Positions 1 to 11,904 of a DNA stretch of 64,000 nucleotides are shown here, one piece after another (the stretch's first letter is position 1; the number at the start of each line of letters is the position of its first letter). The translations under genes were made by a program, and so were the position numbers. The stretch covers positions 152,434,547-152,498,546 of the forward strand of contig OZ023265.1 of the NCBI GenBank assembly GCA_964006375.1, written 5' to 3'. The stretch comes from Tillus elongatus (lineage: Eukaryota > Arthropoda > Insecta > Coleoptera > Cleridae). The notes under the pieces are model-generated. The model saw only the letters and a program-made list of their open reading frames with translations, had not been told where the DNA came from and searched no databases.

Positions 1-34
1 AATTGCCGGTCTCCCTTATCGACACCCTTCCAAA

Positions 35-1650
<1,616 letters not shown>

Positions 1651-1654
1651 AAAA

Positions 1655-1790
1655 ATTTAGCGGGCCTTCGTTTTGGGTTTTAGGGACCCAAATTCACGCT
1701 AATCTGAAGAAGTTTTTTTAAAAGCTTTTCATCGTGGCCTCTCTATTGGCGAATTTTTTTTTAATGAAAATTCACTAAAAATATATATTT
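1655..1790 (-). repeat. TA-core repeat, left module (L), reverse
   Basis: The reverse complement reads as the arm that elsewhere precedes (TA)n: an AGTGAATTTTC/GAAAATTCACT-like hairpin, then a GAGAGG segment, then a diverged GCGTGAATTTGGG segment. The arm is old and diverged here. Confidence 0.6.
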
Positions 1791-1839
1791 TTGCAAACTA
1801 GAAGTTAACGTGTCAAAGCATTTTGTTTTAACACACATC

Positions 1840-1842
<3 letters not shown>

Positions 1843-1913
<71 letters not shown>
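1843..1913. repeat. (TA)n array 2
   Basis: Pure TA array. Its right edge is the first base pair outside a mariner terminal repeat, so the last TA doubles as the mariner target site. Confidence 0.97.
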
Positions 1914-1916
<3 letters not shown>

Positions 1917-3120
1917 GAGGGCGGGTCAATAAGTCCGTGACTTTTTAAATATCCCGCCTCTTCACAGGAAGGACAACACTGCATCTGTCAACAAATATCT
2001 GTGAGTTGACTCCTGTCAAATTTTGAACAAGCTGCGTCATCTAGTTTGTGTTAGATAGCCATTGAAAGCAGACAACCTCTTGAGTTATAACGAAAATGGA
2101 AAAAAGTTAATTTCGTGTGCTTATCGAACATTATTTTTTGCGAAAAAAAAACATCACCCACACCAAGTCCAAGCTTGATAAATACTATGGAGACTCTGCA
2201 CCATCAATTTCTATGGTAAGAAAGTGGTTTACTGAATTTCGTTGCGGCCGTACAAGCACAAATGACGCCGAATGTCCTGGACGACCAGTTGAGGTCGCTA
2301 CACCCAAAACAATTGAAACAATTCACGAAATGGTGTTGGCCGATCGGAGATTGAAGGTGCTGGAGATTGTGGCGTATCGCATGGCTCAGTTGTTTCGATT
2401 TTGCTTGGTCACTTGGGTATGAGAAAGCTAACCGCAAGATGGTTGCCGCGTTTGCTCACATTCGACCAGAAACGCAATCATGTGACAACTTCGAAGAAGT
2501 GTTTGGCGTTATTAAACCGCAGTAGGGACGAGTTTTTGCGCCGTTTCGTAACCGTGGACGAATCATGGATTCACCACAACACACCAGAGACCAAGCAGCA
2601 GTCAGAACAGTGGGTTTTTCCGTGCGTTTCGGCGCCGAAGAAAGCCAATGTGGGTTTGTCAGCCAATGAAGTCATGGCGACCGTTTTTTTGGATGCACGC
2701 GGTATAATCCACATTGATTACCTTCAAAAGGGAAGAACAATCAATGGCAAATATTATACAAACTTATTGGACCGATTCAATGACGATTCGAAGAAAAAAC
2801 GAACGCATTTAGCCAACAAAACAGTCCTTTTCCACCGAGACAATGCAAGGGTGTACACGTGTGTAGTCTCCATGGCGAAATTGCATAAATTGGGCTACGA
2901 ATTGCTGCCTCATCCGCACCATCTCCGGATTTAGCCCCGAGTGACTATTTGTTGTTTCCAAACTTAAAGAAATGCCTCGGCGGAAAGAGATTTGACTCCA
3001 ATGATGAAATCATCTCACAACCAATACCTATTTTAAGGACCTCGACAAATCTTATTTTTTTGGAAGGGATAAAAAAATTGGAGAAACGTTGTACGTAGTG
3101 TATAGCGCTCAAAGCAGATT
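1914..3120 (+). mobile_element. mariner (DD34D) element, 3' end lost
   Basis: The 5' terminal repeat begins at 1914 with CACGAGGGCGGGTCAATAAG, preceded by TA. About 180 bp of leader follow, then the transposase. Near 3120 the element stops within the last codons, and a LINE 3' fragment follows directly. The 3' terminal repeat is missing. Confidence 0.88.
2096..3110 (+). pseudogene. mariner transposase (DD34D), broken
   Basis: Classical insect mariner transposase, normally about 345 residues. The start ATG is at 2096, and codon 5 is a stop (TAA, 2108-2110). The N-terminal paired helix-turn-helix half is visible (KLDKYYGDSAPSISMVRKWF). The frame is lost around 2385-2400 at the linker. Catalytic residues are the Asp in TVDESWIHH, the Asp in FHRDNARV and the Asp of SPDLAPSDY, the last reached only after a +1 shift near 2930. 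The C-terminus reads LEKRCT then a stop. It is inactive but clearly recognisable, with a few lesions per kb. Confidence 0.93.
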
Positions 3121-3180
3121 TTTTTTTAATTACACACCACGAGGGCTTACAGCCTAAAACTGTATTGTGAATGAATAAAC
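3121..3180 (-). mobile_element. LINE 3'-terminal fragment
   Basis: Starts with a T-run (poly(A) on the minus strand), then ACACACCACGAGGGCTTACA, the same 3' end as the LINE copies at 6895 and 22130. Only the last 50-60 bp are present, as expected for strong 5' truncation. It sits directly at the broken end of the mariner. Confidence 0.6.
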
Positions 3181-3234
3181 TATTTATCCCTCTGATAGCG
3201 CTAACTTTGTTAGGGAAACGATTGTCAGGTCTAA

Positions 3235-3420
3235 AAGCTGTATTCTGATGAATTATTATTTATTATTTATTATTTATTTTCTTGTAATAAATTTTACAAG
3301 GTACAATACAAATAAGCTTAGGCTTGTGGCTGTATTAAATGTACAATTTTAAATTATAGTATCTAAAATAATGTTTTCATCTAAAGTAGTGTTTAAAAAC
3401 TGTCAGATTTGACAGTATAA
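3235..3420 (-). repeat. (ATT)n-tailed repeat fragment 1
   Basis: An impure (ATT)n run precedes a segment with ACAAGGTACAATACAAATAA and GGCTTGTGG. A diverged copy is at 4945-5110. The TAA-rich tail read on the minus strand fits the 3' end of a truncated non-LTR element, but no coding part is left. Confidence 0.5.
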
Positions 3421-4565
3421 TTCCAATTTATTCTCACTCCTCACCAGTATAGTTTTCTCAGTGGCTAACACGTCCAGTTTTGTTAAACTATTATCAGCCT
3501 TCTTGTTCAGCAATTTCCATATTATCTTGTTAATGAAAACACAGTGTAGGTTTGAATTTTCTTTTCACTAAAATTTTGAGTTCACTAAATTATCCTCATG
3601 AGTACACTTTGAAGAACCTAATTCAACATAAGATATTTGTAAAGACCTGAGGATCGTTACGCCTGCAAGGTTGGCACCATCAGAGGATACAACGATCTAA
3701 CGATATTGTGTATTTTACTTGTCAGTGCTCATCACAGATTACAATCTTCGTTAATTGAGAGTGTGCTCTGAAGAGAACTCGTTGGACAGTCACGCTTGCG
3801 ACGGCAAGGCACCACCACCACAAGTTTGTGATAGTGGTGACAATAGGCGTTCTCTTTGGATGTTTACCTTCGTAATACAACTTGGACATTATTTATTATT
3901 TTGTCTTTCAGATTTCAGTGGCGTTTAGCCTTGCATGTGCGTTTTGATATTGTGTAGTGCATACCAACACCCTAGCAAATACGCTAGCATCCCTTGTAAT
4001 TCCTACACCTTTGCTTTAGACAGACACAACATTCAGATACGCCTGGAGTCAATTTGCTTTATTTACGATCGACTTCATGACACACGGTGATAGCAAAGCG
4101 ATACCAAAGCCACATTAACCGACAGACAGATTCATTTCATGTACATTCCGTGTTAATACAGTTTGTGTAATAGTTGTAAACAGGTACAGGCGCACACACA
4201 CACCTATACGAATCACCGGTGTTGAGTTATATCTCGTGGGACAATAACGCTCAGTGTTTGTATTTCCTTTGTTTGTGTCCAACTGTGGTTCGCATTGTGT
4301 TACTGTCTATCGGAGTTGCGGCCAAATAATATGCAGCAGTGACTCCCATAATCGAATGCATTAACCTTAGCTCGGAGGATGATATGTCCGTTATCTGTTA
4401 TGGACTGTTTACTTATGGCAACAAATATCCGTCTAATGTTCCATCGAGTGGTATGGCACGGGATTCTCTGGTTGTGTACAGTGATGTGGCTGCCAAACAT
4501 TCAGATTGATGTAACGTACAAGCATAGGTCAGGATTTTTCACGAATTACTTGCGGAGATTCCTCC
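3421..4565. other. Unassigned AT-rich DNA
   Basis: No coding homology, inverted ends or internal repeat that I can support. It has a short CACCACCACCAC stretch near 3810 and a short (CA)n near 4190. Confidence 0.5.
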
Positions 4566-4569
4566 ATCT

Positions 4570-4623
4570 GGCTTTTAGCGAATTTTTCGTGAAACGAAAA
4601 ATTCGCTAACGAGGATATCTGTG

Positions 4624-4625
<2 letters not shown>
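4570..4625 (+). repeat. TA-core repeat, L module remnant
   Basis: Carries the hairpin GCGAATTTTTCGTG / CGAAAAATTCGC and ends at (TA)n array 3. The rest of the L module is missing. Confidence 0.6.

Positions 4626-4709
<84 letters not shown>
4626..4709. repeat. (TA)n array 3
   Basis: TA array between an L-module remnant and an R module of the TA-core repeat. Confidence 0.97.
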
Positions 4710-4711
<2 letters not shown>

Positions 4712-4930
4712 CACCCATAACTAAAAATAATGGGCCGATTTTAATGAAAATTGGTAGCTACCTTCCTTTTGTAAGTGGCCTGGATAAGTCCGTTAGCCAG
4801 GAAAATTGGACCAGTTTCTCCCTGAAATCTTCGGGTTTTCTTTCGGCAAATCTTTGTATCTTCAAAAATAACAAAGCTGTGAAAACAAATTTTGCGTACA
4901 TGTTTCTACTATCAAACTTACCCTGCATAC
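4710..4930 (+). repeat. TA-core repeat, right module (R)
   Basis: Begins with a CCATAACTAAAAATAATGGG variant of the R-module start, then ACCTTCCTTTTGTAAGTGGC and a GTTAGCCAGGAAAAT segment. The order matches the R modules at 13240, 34800, 51615 and 57020. Confidence 0.85.
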
Positions 4931-4944
4931 CGGAATTCAGATCT

Positions 4945-5110
4945 CTATTATTATTACTATTATTATTATTATTATTATTTATTTATTGGTAAAAATCATA
5001 CAGCATGCCAATACAATAAGTCTAGGACTTGTGGTGTACATTTGCATAATTTTAAAAGTTACATCTAAAGGAATGTGACAATTATATACCAAATTCGGCA
5101 AACTTCAGAT
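4945..5110 (-). repeat. (ATT)n-tailed repeat fragment 2
   Basis: An ATTATTATT run precedes CATGCCAATACAATAAG and GGACTTGTGG, aligned in order with the fragment at 3235-3420. It is probably the 3' end of the same truncated retroelement family. Confidence 0.5.
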
Positions 5111-5400
5111 TTTGACAAGCCAGGAAAAAATAATTCTCTTCACTTTCATTTCTTCCACCTAATGCTTCACCCATTGCCTTTATTTATCATAGATCTGAAC
5201 CACTTCAATACACCATCGCAACTATAACTCAATCTCCACATACCATATTGTTTCCAAAATTATCAATTTTGTACAAGACCAAACTGACATTAAACGTCAA
5301 TCATGTTAAAAGAAAAAGGCTATAGGCATTTGAAGAAAAAAATTGTGTGCCAAGCGTGATTAGACAAAAGCACAAGAACAAAATATTTTGTGTGGTTAAC
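5111..5400. other. Unassigned AT-rich DNA with a small repeat scrap
   Basis: No gene seen. GGCTATAGGCATTTGAAG near 5315 resembles the start of the distal (D) module of the TA-core repeat. Confidence 0.4.
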
Positions 5401-5404
5401 TTTT

Positions 5405-5745
5405 TTTTTTGTCTATTTCCGCGACTATGGCCAACCACTGACGCCAGGGAGCAGCTTCACCTCACTATCCTGGAAATGTTGCCGAATCCCTGGCTTCCTG
5501 CAAGGAGGATATGGATCTTTACGTGCCCATCATCGCAAGGAGACGGGACCGACGGCTTTAAGTCCCTTCCGAAGGGCGGAACGTGCAGACATTCAACTTG
5601 CTCAAATACAATGCCACAACCTCAGTTGATGTTAATGTTACAGTATATCATACTGAAAAAATGAAAGGAGAACCCTGGGACCCAGTACCCGAACCAAGTA
5701 CCCTTCGTTTCAGAGGCACATGTTCTTACCAATGAACGACCGACG
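5405..5745 (-). mobile_element. tRNA-derived SINE, copy 1
   Basis: Reverse-oriented copy of the SINE at 6186 and 47258. The plus strand shows GCGACTATGGCCAACCACTG, then GGGACCGACGG, then GGAACGTGCAGACATTCAAC, the reverse of the body in the other copies. The tRNA-like head is at the right end and is degenerate. Confidence 0.85.
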
Positions 5746-5879
5746 CTGTGTGTGGCTAACAAAACCAATTGAATATTACATACAGAAGTGAAGTTTTCTT
5801 GGCGCAAAAAGGTCAAGAAATATCAGAATAAATATTTGATAATTTATTATTTTATATATAATTTATTATTATTATTTTT

Positions 5880-6130
5880 TCTTAAAACGTCAAAATTCGC
5901 AATTTTCAGACAAATAATTTCAAGCAATATGGATTATGTAGAAGAAATGTAATAAGTGTGTTTTACAAAGCGGTGAGTTTCACCTTCAACCATCATTGTC
6001 CTTCATATACTAAAATAATTTCGGAAAATACATTTCAAATAGACCCTCTTTCTGGTGCTTTGTCGAATTTTTGTGAAAAATATAATTTAGCGTAACATTA
6101 CTGACGGCAATTTCAGTAAAAAAAATGGTG
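5880..6130 (+). repeat. TA-core repeat, distal module (D)
   Basis: Diverged D module: AACGTCAAAATTCGC, CATTGTCCTTCATATACTAA and ATTTCAAATAGACCCTCTTT occur in the order seen at 18300, 36045 and 54400. Confidence 0.7.
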
Positions 6131-6185
6131 ACTTTTGTGAAAGAGATTGCAAATTTTCATAAATATATGTTTTCAATTTTAGTTA

Positions 6186-6545
6186 CAAGAACCTCGGTGG
6201 TTCAGGGGTAAGAACGCGTGCCTCTAAACCGAAGGGTACTGGGTTCGATCCCAGCGTACACCTTTGACTTTTTCAGTACAAACTGTAACATTAACATCAA
6301 CCGAGGTTCTGGCATTGTATTTGAGCAAGTTGAATGTCTGCACGTTCCGCCCTTCAGAGGGGGCGTAAAGCCGTCGGTCCCGTGTCCATGCGATGTTGGG
6401 CACGTTAAAGATCCCTACCCTCCTTACGGAAAGACAGGGGTTCGGCAAAATTCCCAGGATACTGAGGTGAAACTGCTCCCTGGCGTCGGTGATTGGCCAT
6501 AGTCGCGAAAATAGGCCGACGTTAAAGAAACAAAAACACACACAT
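6186..6545 (+). mobile_element. tRNA-derived SINE, copy 2 (best preserved)
   Basis: The head looks like a tRNA gene used as a pol III promoter. The A box is TGGTTCAGGGGTAAG (6197-6211) and the B box GGTTCGATCCC (6241-6251). The body follows with GCAAGTTGAATGTCTGCACG, CCGTCGGTCCCGTG and GGGCACGTTAAAGATCCCTA. The 3' end is AATAGGCCGACGTTAAAG, then A/C-rich DNA (CAAAAACACACACA). Length is about 355 bp. No reading frame is expected; any open frames here are incidental. Three other copies are in the window. Confidence 0.92.
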
Positions 6546-6599
6546 TTTAGTTATAATGCTGTCTGTTAATAACCATGTCTTGGCTGGTGTGTAAATAGC

Positions 6600-6872
6600 T
6601 TAAAGAGATTCGTTGGCGAGGAAAATTGGACGAGTCTTTCTCTGGAATATTTTAACCTTATTTTCGGAAAATGTTTGTACTTTTTGAAACAACAAAGCTA
6701 TTTTAATGAAATGTGGTACTTTGCTACTACTATATATGATAGTAGAGTATAGTGTTTTATTATACGGCTAACCAAATGTATTTCTTTTAAAAACAAGACA
6801 TTTGCTATAATTATTTTTTTTAACGAAAATTCGCAACCATAACGCACTTGCTGCGTCCAGACTTTTTATCAA
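6600..6872 (+). mobile_element. MITE-M copy, left end missing
   Basis: Right two-thirds of the about 310-bp MITE: TTTTCGGAAAATGTTTGTAC, a TATATATG centre, GGCTAACCAAATGTATTTC and the complete right TIR CCATAACGCACTTGCTGCGT. Its left TIR is replaced by other repeat sequence. Confidence 0.8.
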
Positions 6873-6894
6873 ACAGAGCTGCTGGTTGGTGATT

Positions 6895-7430
6895 GTTTTT
6901 TTTTAACAACACACCAAGAGGGCTTACATCCTAATTACTATCGTACCGTGGATGTTGACAAGAAGGAAGAGGCAACTTTGTTAATTCTGGACTTGAAGGT
7001 TTGGAGGTTCGGGGGAGAAGGAAATACATGTGCCGGCAAGGAATTCCACAACTTTGAAGTCCTCGGGACAAAAGAGGGGGCATAACAAGATGTTCTATGT
7101 CTGAGGTCGGTAGATCTGTTGGGGGCAGCAGGTGGAGGAACTATGGAAGAAAGCTCCTCCGAGCACTGCCTGTGCAGATATCTATAAAAGAGAGAGAGAG
7201 AGGTCACCAACGACACGTCGGTGGGCAAGGGATGGCAGCCTTTGGGTGAGGGTAGGGTCACCGATGAGACGTATAATGGAGTCTAGGATAGCGAGTGTAG
7301 CAGCGGTAGCAGCGGCAGCAGCACCCCAGATGTGGGAGCAGTATTCGAGGTTTGGTCTTATTTGTTAAGTATATAAGGTATAGAGATTAGCTGATGAAAA
7401 GTATTTGCGAGCCCGGAAGAGGAAACCTAC
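6895..7430 (-). pseudogene. LINE reverse-transcriptase C-terminus, copy 1
   Basis: 5'-truncated non-LTR retrotransposon, 3' end at the T-run near 6895. The minus strand reads FLFRARKYFSSANLYTLYT, a diverged YCSHIWGA region and a C-terminus with TSKLWNSLPAHVF ending SFLSTSTVR. This is the post-polymerase region typical of Jockey/CR1-like LINEs; no catalytic YADD part is present. An AGC/GGC repeat expansion near 7290-7320 and small indels break the frame. The same family occurs at 22130-22870 and as a scrap at 3121. Confidence 0.85.
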
Positions 7431-8064
7431 AGCAATCAAATTTATATCGAATGTTAAGGTGGGTATACTTAGTGCAGGCAGCTCTTTCCACATATACAGG
7501 TGTCTGCGGTTTTGTGATATTCTTTTTAATGGATAATAGAAACAGCTCAAAAGAAGGGGTCATAAACGTTAAAATGCAGTAACAAAATGTAAGTGGAAAA
7601 AATAGTCATATTTTCATGTCACCAGCTGTATAAGAACGTTATTTAGGCCTGTCACTTTAAAGTTACATTTGAGATTTGTGAAAACAATTTATCAGCTACT
7701 TATGTATTATTGAAATGTAAACATAGATAATCCTATCAAATAAGTTTTTTTCTTACTTTTTGTACCAAAAATAATTTTATTAAATTAGATATTTTAATGC
7801 TGAATAATCACATAATCGTATCGGTAAATGATGAACTGATTTTTTTTTTAAACTGACTCCGACATGAATCATGATATGCGATTATAAATGTAAATATTTG
7901 CAAACCTAAAGTCTTCCGGTATATGGAATGTTGTGCAAAATTTGAAGCTGAGGGCATGCCCTTCACTTTTGAAACACAAAAAACAGGCTGGCTGTTACAT
8001 TTGAAACGATATAGTTACGCAGTTTGAGTTCCTGAAAATTCAGCCACTATTTGAAAGCGTCCTG
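7431..8064. other. Unassigned AT-rich DNA
   Basis: No coding homology or repeat family recognised between the LINE 5' truncation point and the DD41D lineage B element. Confidence 0.5.
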
Positions 8065-8294
8065 TACAGGGTGTCCCACGTAAACCTTCCATTAGCCATT
8101 TCTAGAGTACGGTTCACAATTTAATTATGAAAATTCACGCACGTAGGCTTAACGAAATTGCCAGTTCACTGGAAATATTGACGTTAGTATGGGACTTCTG
8201 GTTAAACCGGAAGTAGACGCCAACTTTCTTATTTCAAGTGGAAGATTGTGTTTTTTATTACGGATCTAGATTGCTCGTCAAATTTTATGGTAGG

Positions 8295-8855
8295 TGTTCA
8301 GAGAACAATAAGGTTTGCAGAAGGACAGTCGTAGGCGTGGAAATATAATTGTTAAGATCATTTAATTTATAATTAAAAGTTAGTTATAGGAAAATTTTCT
8401 ACAACAAGTAATGTAAATATTGCATACAGTTGTAGGTCACAAATGTATCAATAACATTGGCGTTGAAATTATTACATATTTATCTAAATAACAAACAAGG
8501 TGAAATTGCAGCGTAAAAGGAATGCTGACTGCTGAGGTCTGCAATTATTTAGGATGTAAACCAATTAAAAACTATAAGTAGTATTTGTTGAAAAACATTC
8601 AGGGAGACTTTTTAATTACTTTCTTAAGATGTAAAGACGCGAGACTTGTGATTTTAGTTATGTAGAGAGAAGTAGATACTTTTCAATAAAGATTCAGTAT
8701 GTAAAGATTTCGGCTTTAAACTCATTCAGTTAATTTAGTTTGTAAGCATTGTTAAAGTTTAGTGATTTTATTAAAGTTCATTACATCGTTACTAAGTCTA
8801 CGAACGCCTAGTTGGACAAATTTTTACTCCCTAATTATCCTCCGCTCCTTAAACA
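8295..8855 (+). mobile_element. Solo LTR inside the lineage B left arm
   Basis: This 561-bp segment is absent from the matching right arm. It starts TGTTCAGAGAAC and ends CTCCTTAAACA, so it has 5'-TG...CA-3' ends, and is flanked by GTAGG at 8290-8294 and 8856-8860. An AATAAA is at 8685-8690. These are marks of a solo LTR left by recombination of an LTR retrotransposon. No coding DNA remains, so the superfamily is open. Orientation is inferred from the AATAAA. Confidence 0.88.
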
Positions 8856-9322
8856 GTAGGTTTCACTAACATATTACGTCATTTTTCTCAACCATTTTCG
8901 AGATCTTTGACTTTTTTCAAAAATTTCTTAAAAAACATTGTCATATTTACACACCTGTATTTCTCTTATTTTTCAACCTGAAGAGCTGAAATTTTGAAGT
9001 GAAAATTCTGAAATGCCACAAAATATTTGGAATTTACTGAACCTAGTACAAGTTACACAGAGTGTCCGAAATAGACCTGTCAATCGTGACAAATTTAAAA
9101 CCTAATAACCCTCTTATTTTAAATAGAACACTCTATATTTTATAACGTTAGTTCATGTAGTTTTTATTATTCTTTAGATTGGTATTAGCATTCCCTATAC
9201 CTAAGTCCCACCGATTTGAAAACATTTAAACATTATTTGCAATAAGAAATAATTATTAGTCAGTTTATCAGGTCGCCTATAAGATGAAAAATTTAAACGT
9301 CATTTTCCGGCGTGAGTAATAT

Positions 9323-9514
9323 ATGCGACGACTTTTGAATATAACTTTTATTTACGAGGAGTATAATCGAATTATTAACAGAAGATATCGTGTGGTTACA
9401 AAGAACTTTCTTTATAAACACAGATCAACTAGTTACATGATCAAATTAGTACTAAAAAAATTTCTAAGAATGGAGTGTTTCGTCCGAAATTTCATAAGAG
9501 TAAAGCATTATTAG
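9323..9514 (+). pseudogene. Transposase N-terminal segment in the left arm
   Basis: Encodes MRRLLNITFIYEEYNRIINR and continues to ECFVRNF, matching the N-terminal helix-turn-helix part of the internal transposase (IIYGECNRIV...RVFAERFPDRHR). It is on the plus strand because it lies in the inverted arm; the mirror copy is at about 11060-11215 on the minus strand. It is a partial, non-functional coding copy carried by the terminal repeat. Confidence 0.8.
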
Positions 9515-9542
9515 CGAACAAAGAGATTTGTGTGTTATCACT

Positions 9543-10763
9543 TCACAATAAATGTTCGAAATTTGCACCGTTTACTTCGCGGCATTTAATGGCTATTTTA
9601 ATGATGGTACCCGTGGCCCGAGAAAGGTAATCTTGCTTTATTGCGTTGAAGGTCTCTAATACTCTAGCTATCATATCTTGCTTTATGGTAGGTGGTTCCT
9701 GGTAAATTTTGTTCTTAATGCCCGCCCAGATACTAACATCTAGTGGAATCAAATCTAGTGAGCGGGCCGGCCAACGATGAGGTCCACCGTTAGCTATCCA
9801 TCTGTCTTCAAATGTTTCCTGGAGTAGGTCGCTTACTATCTGTGAGTTGTGTGGTGGAGCTCCATCTTGTTGATACCAAACTTCTGCCGCTTCGTGTTCA
9901 TGCAAGGAGTTCAGCGCTGGTATTATTACTTGCTGCATAATGCGACAATATCCACTACCTGTGAATACTGCACGTTTAGAATTCGTTCTTACCTCTATTT
10001 TTATTGTTCCAATTATTGCTGACATGAATAAAAGGGTCATATTTTCAAATTTAATTTCAGTGAGTCTAATAAATATTTTAATTACATAATGTACTAATAC
10101 GCAAATGAAATTCAGCATTGCTTAATATTATTGGTACCAACCTGTTAAGTTCTCATCATAAATGTTAAGGGCAAATATTCTATTGTATTTCACTGCCCAA
10201 AATACATTGAAACTCCAACAGTCCTGGAAATTTCGTTCTCTAGTAATGTGAGGATTTTCGTCCGACCAATGGTGACTGTTGTGACGATTGAACACACCCC
10301 TCTTTGAAAATTTTGACTCATCGCACCATATAATTTTTCTTGAGAAATTTTCATCTTCTTGGGTTTTCAAAAGATACCATTCGCAGAATTCTACACGCCG
10401 GGAAAAATCCCCAGGTTCTATATGGTGTATTAGGGTGAACGGAAAGGGTGTCCATTTCTTAATTTTTAGACTTCTGTGAATAGTTCCTCCTGAAAGATGG
10501 AAATTTTTACTGCAATCGCTGACTGACGCATGCGGATAAGCAGTGAAAAATGCCAAAATATTTATTTGTGTCTCTTCATTGTCCAATAACGGTTTATTTT
10601 TATTACCTTCTGAACGAAACTTTGCATTCTCAGAACAATTGTTCAATAGTCTTCTGATCATGTCAGGACTTGGTCTATGTCTATCTGGAAATCTCTCTGC
10701 AAACACACGACATATTCCGATAACAATTCGATTACACTCCCCGTAAATAATAATTAAATTCAA
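9543..10763 (-). pseudogene. DD41D transposase, lineage B
   Basis: Two minus-strand reading blocks split by a stop and frame change near 10120-10128. The first (10763-10128) holds the N-terminal DNA-binding half and the first catalytic Asp in IIWCDESKFSKRGVF. The second (to 9543) holds the second Asp in WYQQDGAPPHNS and the third in SLDLIPLDVSIW, 41 residues later. SLDL replaces the usual SPDL and the following Trp region is altered. It ends ANFEHLL. About 400 residues in all. It is related to lineage A at the motifs but diverged elsewhere. Confidence 0.9.
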
Positions 10764-11059
10764 AAAGTCATCGTCTCAGTAATTGAAGTGTGCCATTATT
10801 GTGGAAAATACCTCTTTTATTAAAATATAATTGACAAACGTACTTTACAGTACAACCATTAAGTTTACTGTCGGAAGATAACGTTTAAAATTTTCATCTC
10901 CTAAGCAACCTGATAAACTGACTGATAATTATTTCTTATCGTAAATATGCCTCGAAGTGAACGTTACAACTTTCGAACATTTATTGTGAAGTGATGGCAC
11001 ACAAATCTCTTTGTTCCTTAATAATGCTTTACTCTTATGAAATTTTTGACGAAACACTC

Positions 11060-11215
11060 CATTCTTAGAAATTTTTTAGTAGTATTCTGATCATGTAACG
11101 AGTTGATCTGTGTTTATGTGGAAATCTCTTTGTAACCACACGACATTTTCTGTTAATAATTCGATTATACTCCTCGTAAATAAAAGTTATATTCAAAAGT
11201 CGTCGCATATGTTAC
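11060..11215 (-). pseudogene. Transposase N-terminal segment in the right arm
   Basis: Mirror of 9323-9514. The minus strand reads MRRLLNITFIYEEYNRIINR and then KCRVVTKRFPHKHRSTRYMI. Together with the left-arm copy and the internal gene, it gives three N-terminal segments in one element. Confidence 0.8.
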
Positions 11216-11748
11216 TTAAGTCGGGAGATGACGTTTAAAATTTTCATGTCATAGGCAACCTGATAAACTGACTAATAATTATTTCTTATTACAATTAATG
11301 TTTAAATATCTTCAAATGGGTGGGACTTAGTTATAGGGAATGCTGATACTAATCGAAAGAATAATAAAAACTACATGAACTAACGTTATAAAATATAGGG
11401 TGTTCTATTTAAAATAAGAGAGTTATTAGGTTTTAAATTTGTCAGAATTCACCGGTCTATTTCGGACACCCTCTAACTTGTACTAGCTTTAGTAAATTAC
11501 AAATATTTTGTGGCATTTCAGAATTTGCATTTTAAAATTTCAGCTCTTCAGGTTGAAAAATAAGAGTCATACAGGTGTGTTAATGTGTCAATCTTTTTTA
11601 AGAAATTTTTGAAAAAAGTCAAATATCTCGAAAATGGTTGACAAAAGTGACATAACATGTGAGTAAAACCTACCATAAAATTTGACGAGCCATCTAGATC
11701 CGAAATAAAAAACACCATATTCCATTTTAAATAAGAAAGTTGACGTCT

Positions 11749-11769
11749 ACTTCCGGTATAACCGGAAGT
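11749..11769. promoter_or_regulatory. Conserved 9-3-9 palindrome in the terminal repeat
   Basis: ACTTCCGGT, three bases, ACCGGAAGT. The left-arm counterpart is at 8194-8214 with two changes, and lineage C has the site at 32254-32274 with one change. Conservation between diverged lineages suggests a transposase or host-factor binding site; the function is inferred. Confidence 0.45.
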
Positions 11770-11904
11770 TCCATACTAACATCAATATTTTCAGTGAACT
11801 GGAAATTTCGAGAAACACACGTGCGTGAATTTTCAGAATTCAATTGTGAGTCGTACTCCAGAAACGGCTAATGGAAGGTCTACGTGGGACATTCTGTATA
11901 TGGC

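Larger units (their letters stand above)
8067..11896 (-). mobile_element. DD41D lineage B transposon with about 925-bp terminal inverted repeats
   Basis: Flanked by TA at 8065-8066 and 11897-11898. The outer ends pair (CAGGGTGTCCCACGTA against TACGTGGGACATTCTG). The right arm is 10972-11896 (925 bp). The left arm is 8067-9561, which becomes about 929 bp once the 561-bp solo LTR and its 5-bp duplication are removed. The centre (9562-10971) holds the transposase. Each arm also carries an extra copy of the transposase N-terminal coding segment, so that segment occurs three times. Confidence 0.93.

Noticed and set aside
3800..3825. CACCACCACCAC run as a CRISPR or satellite repeat
   Set aside because: Only a few trinucleotide units with no spacer structure; the genome is eukaryotic.
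6189..6262. A functional tRNA gene
   Set aside because: A and B boxes are present, but a proper acceptor stem and cloverleaf are not evident, and the sequence continues into the SINE body; it is a tRNA-derived promoter.
6218..6541. Open frames of 94-105 codons on both strands
   Set aside because: They lie inside a SINE with a tRNA-like promoter; the same frames recur in the other SINE copies because the DNA is repeated, not because it codes.
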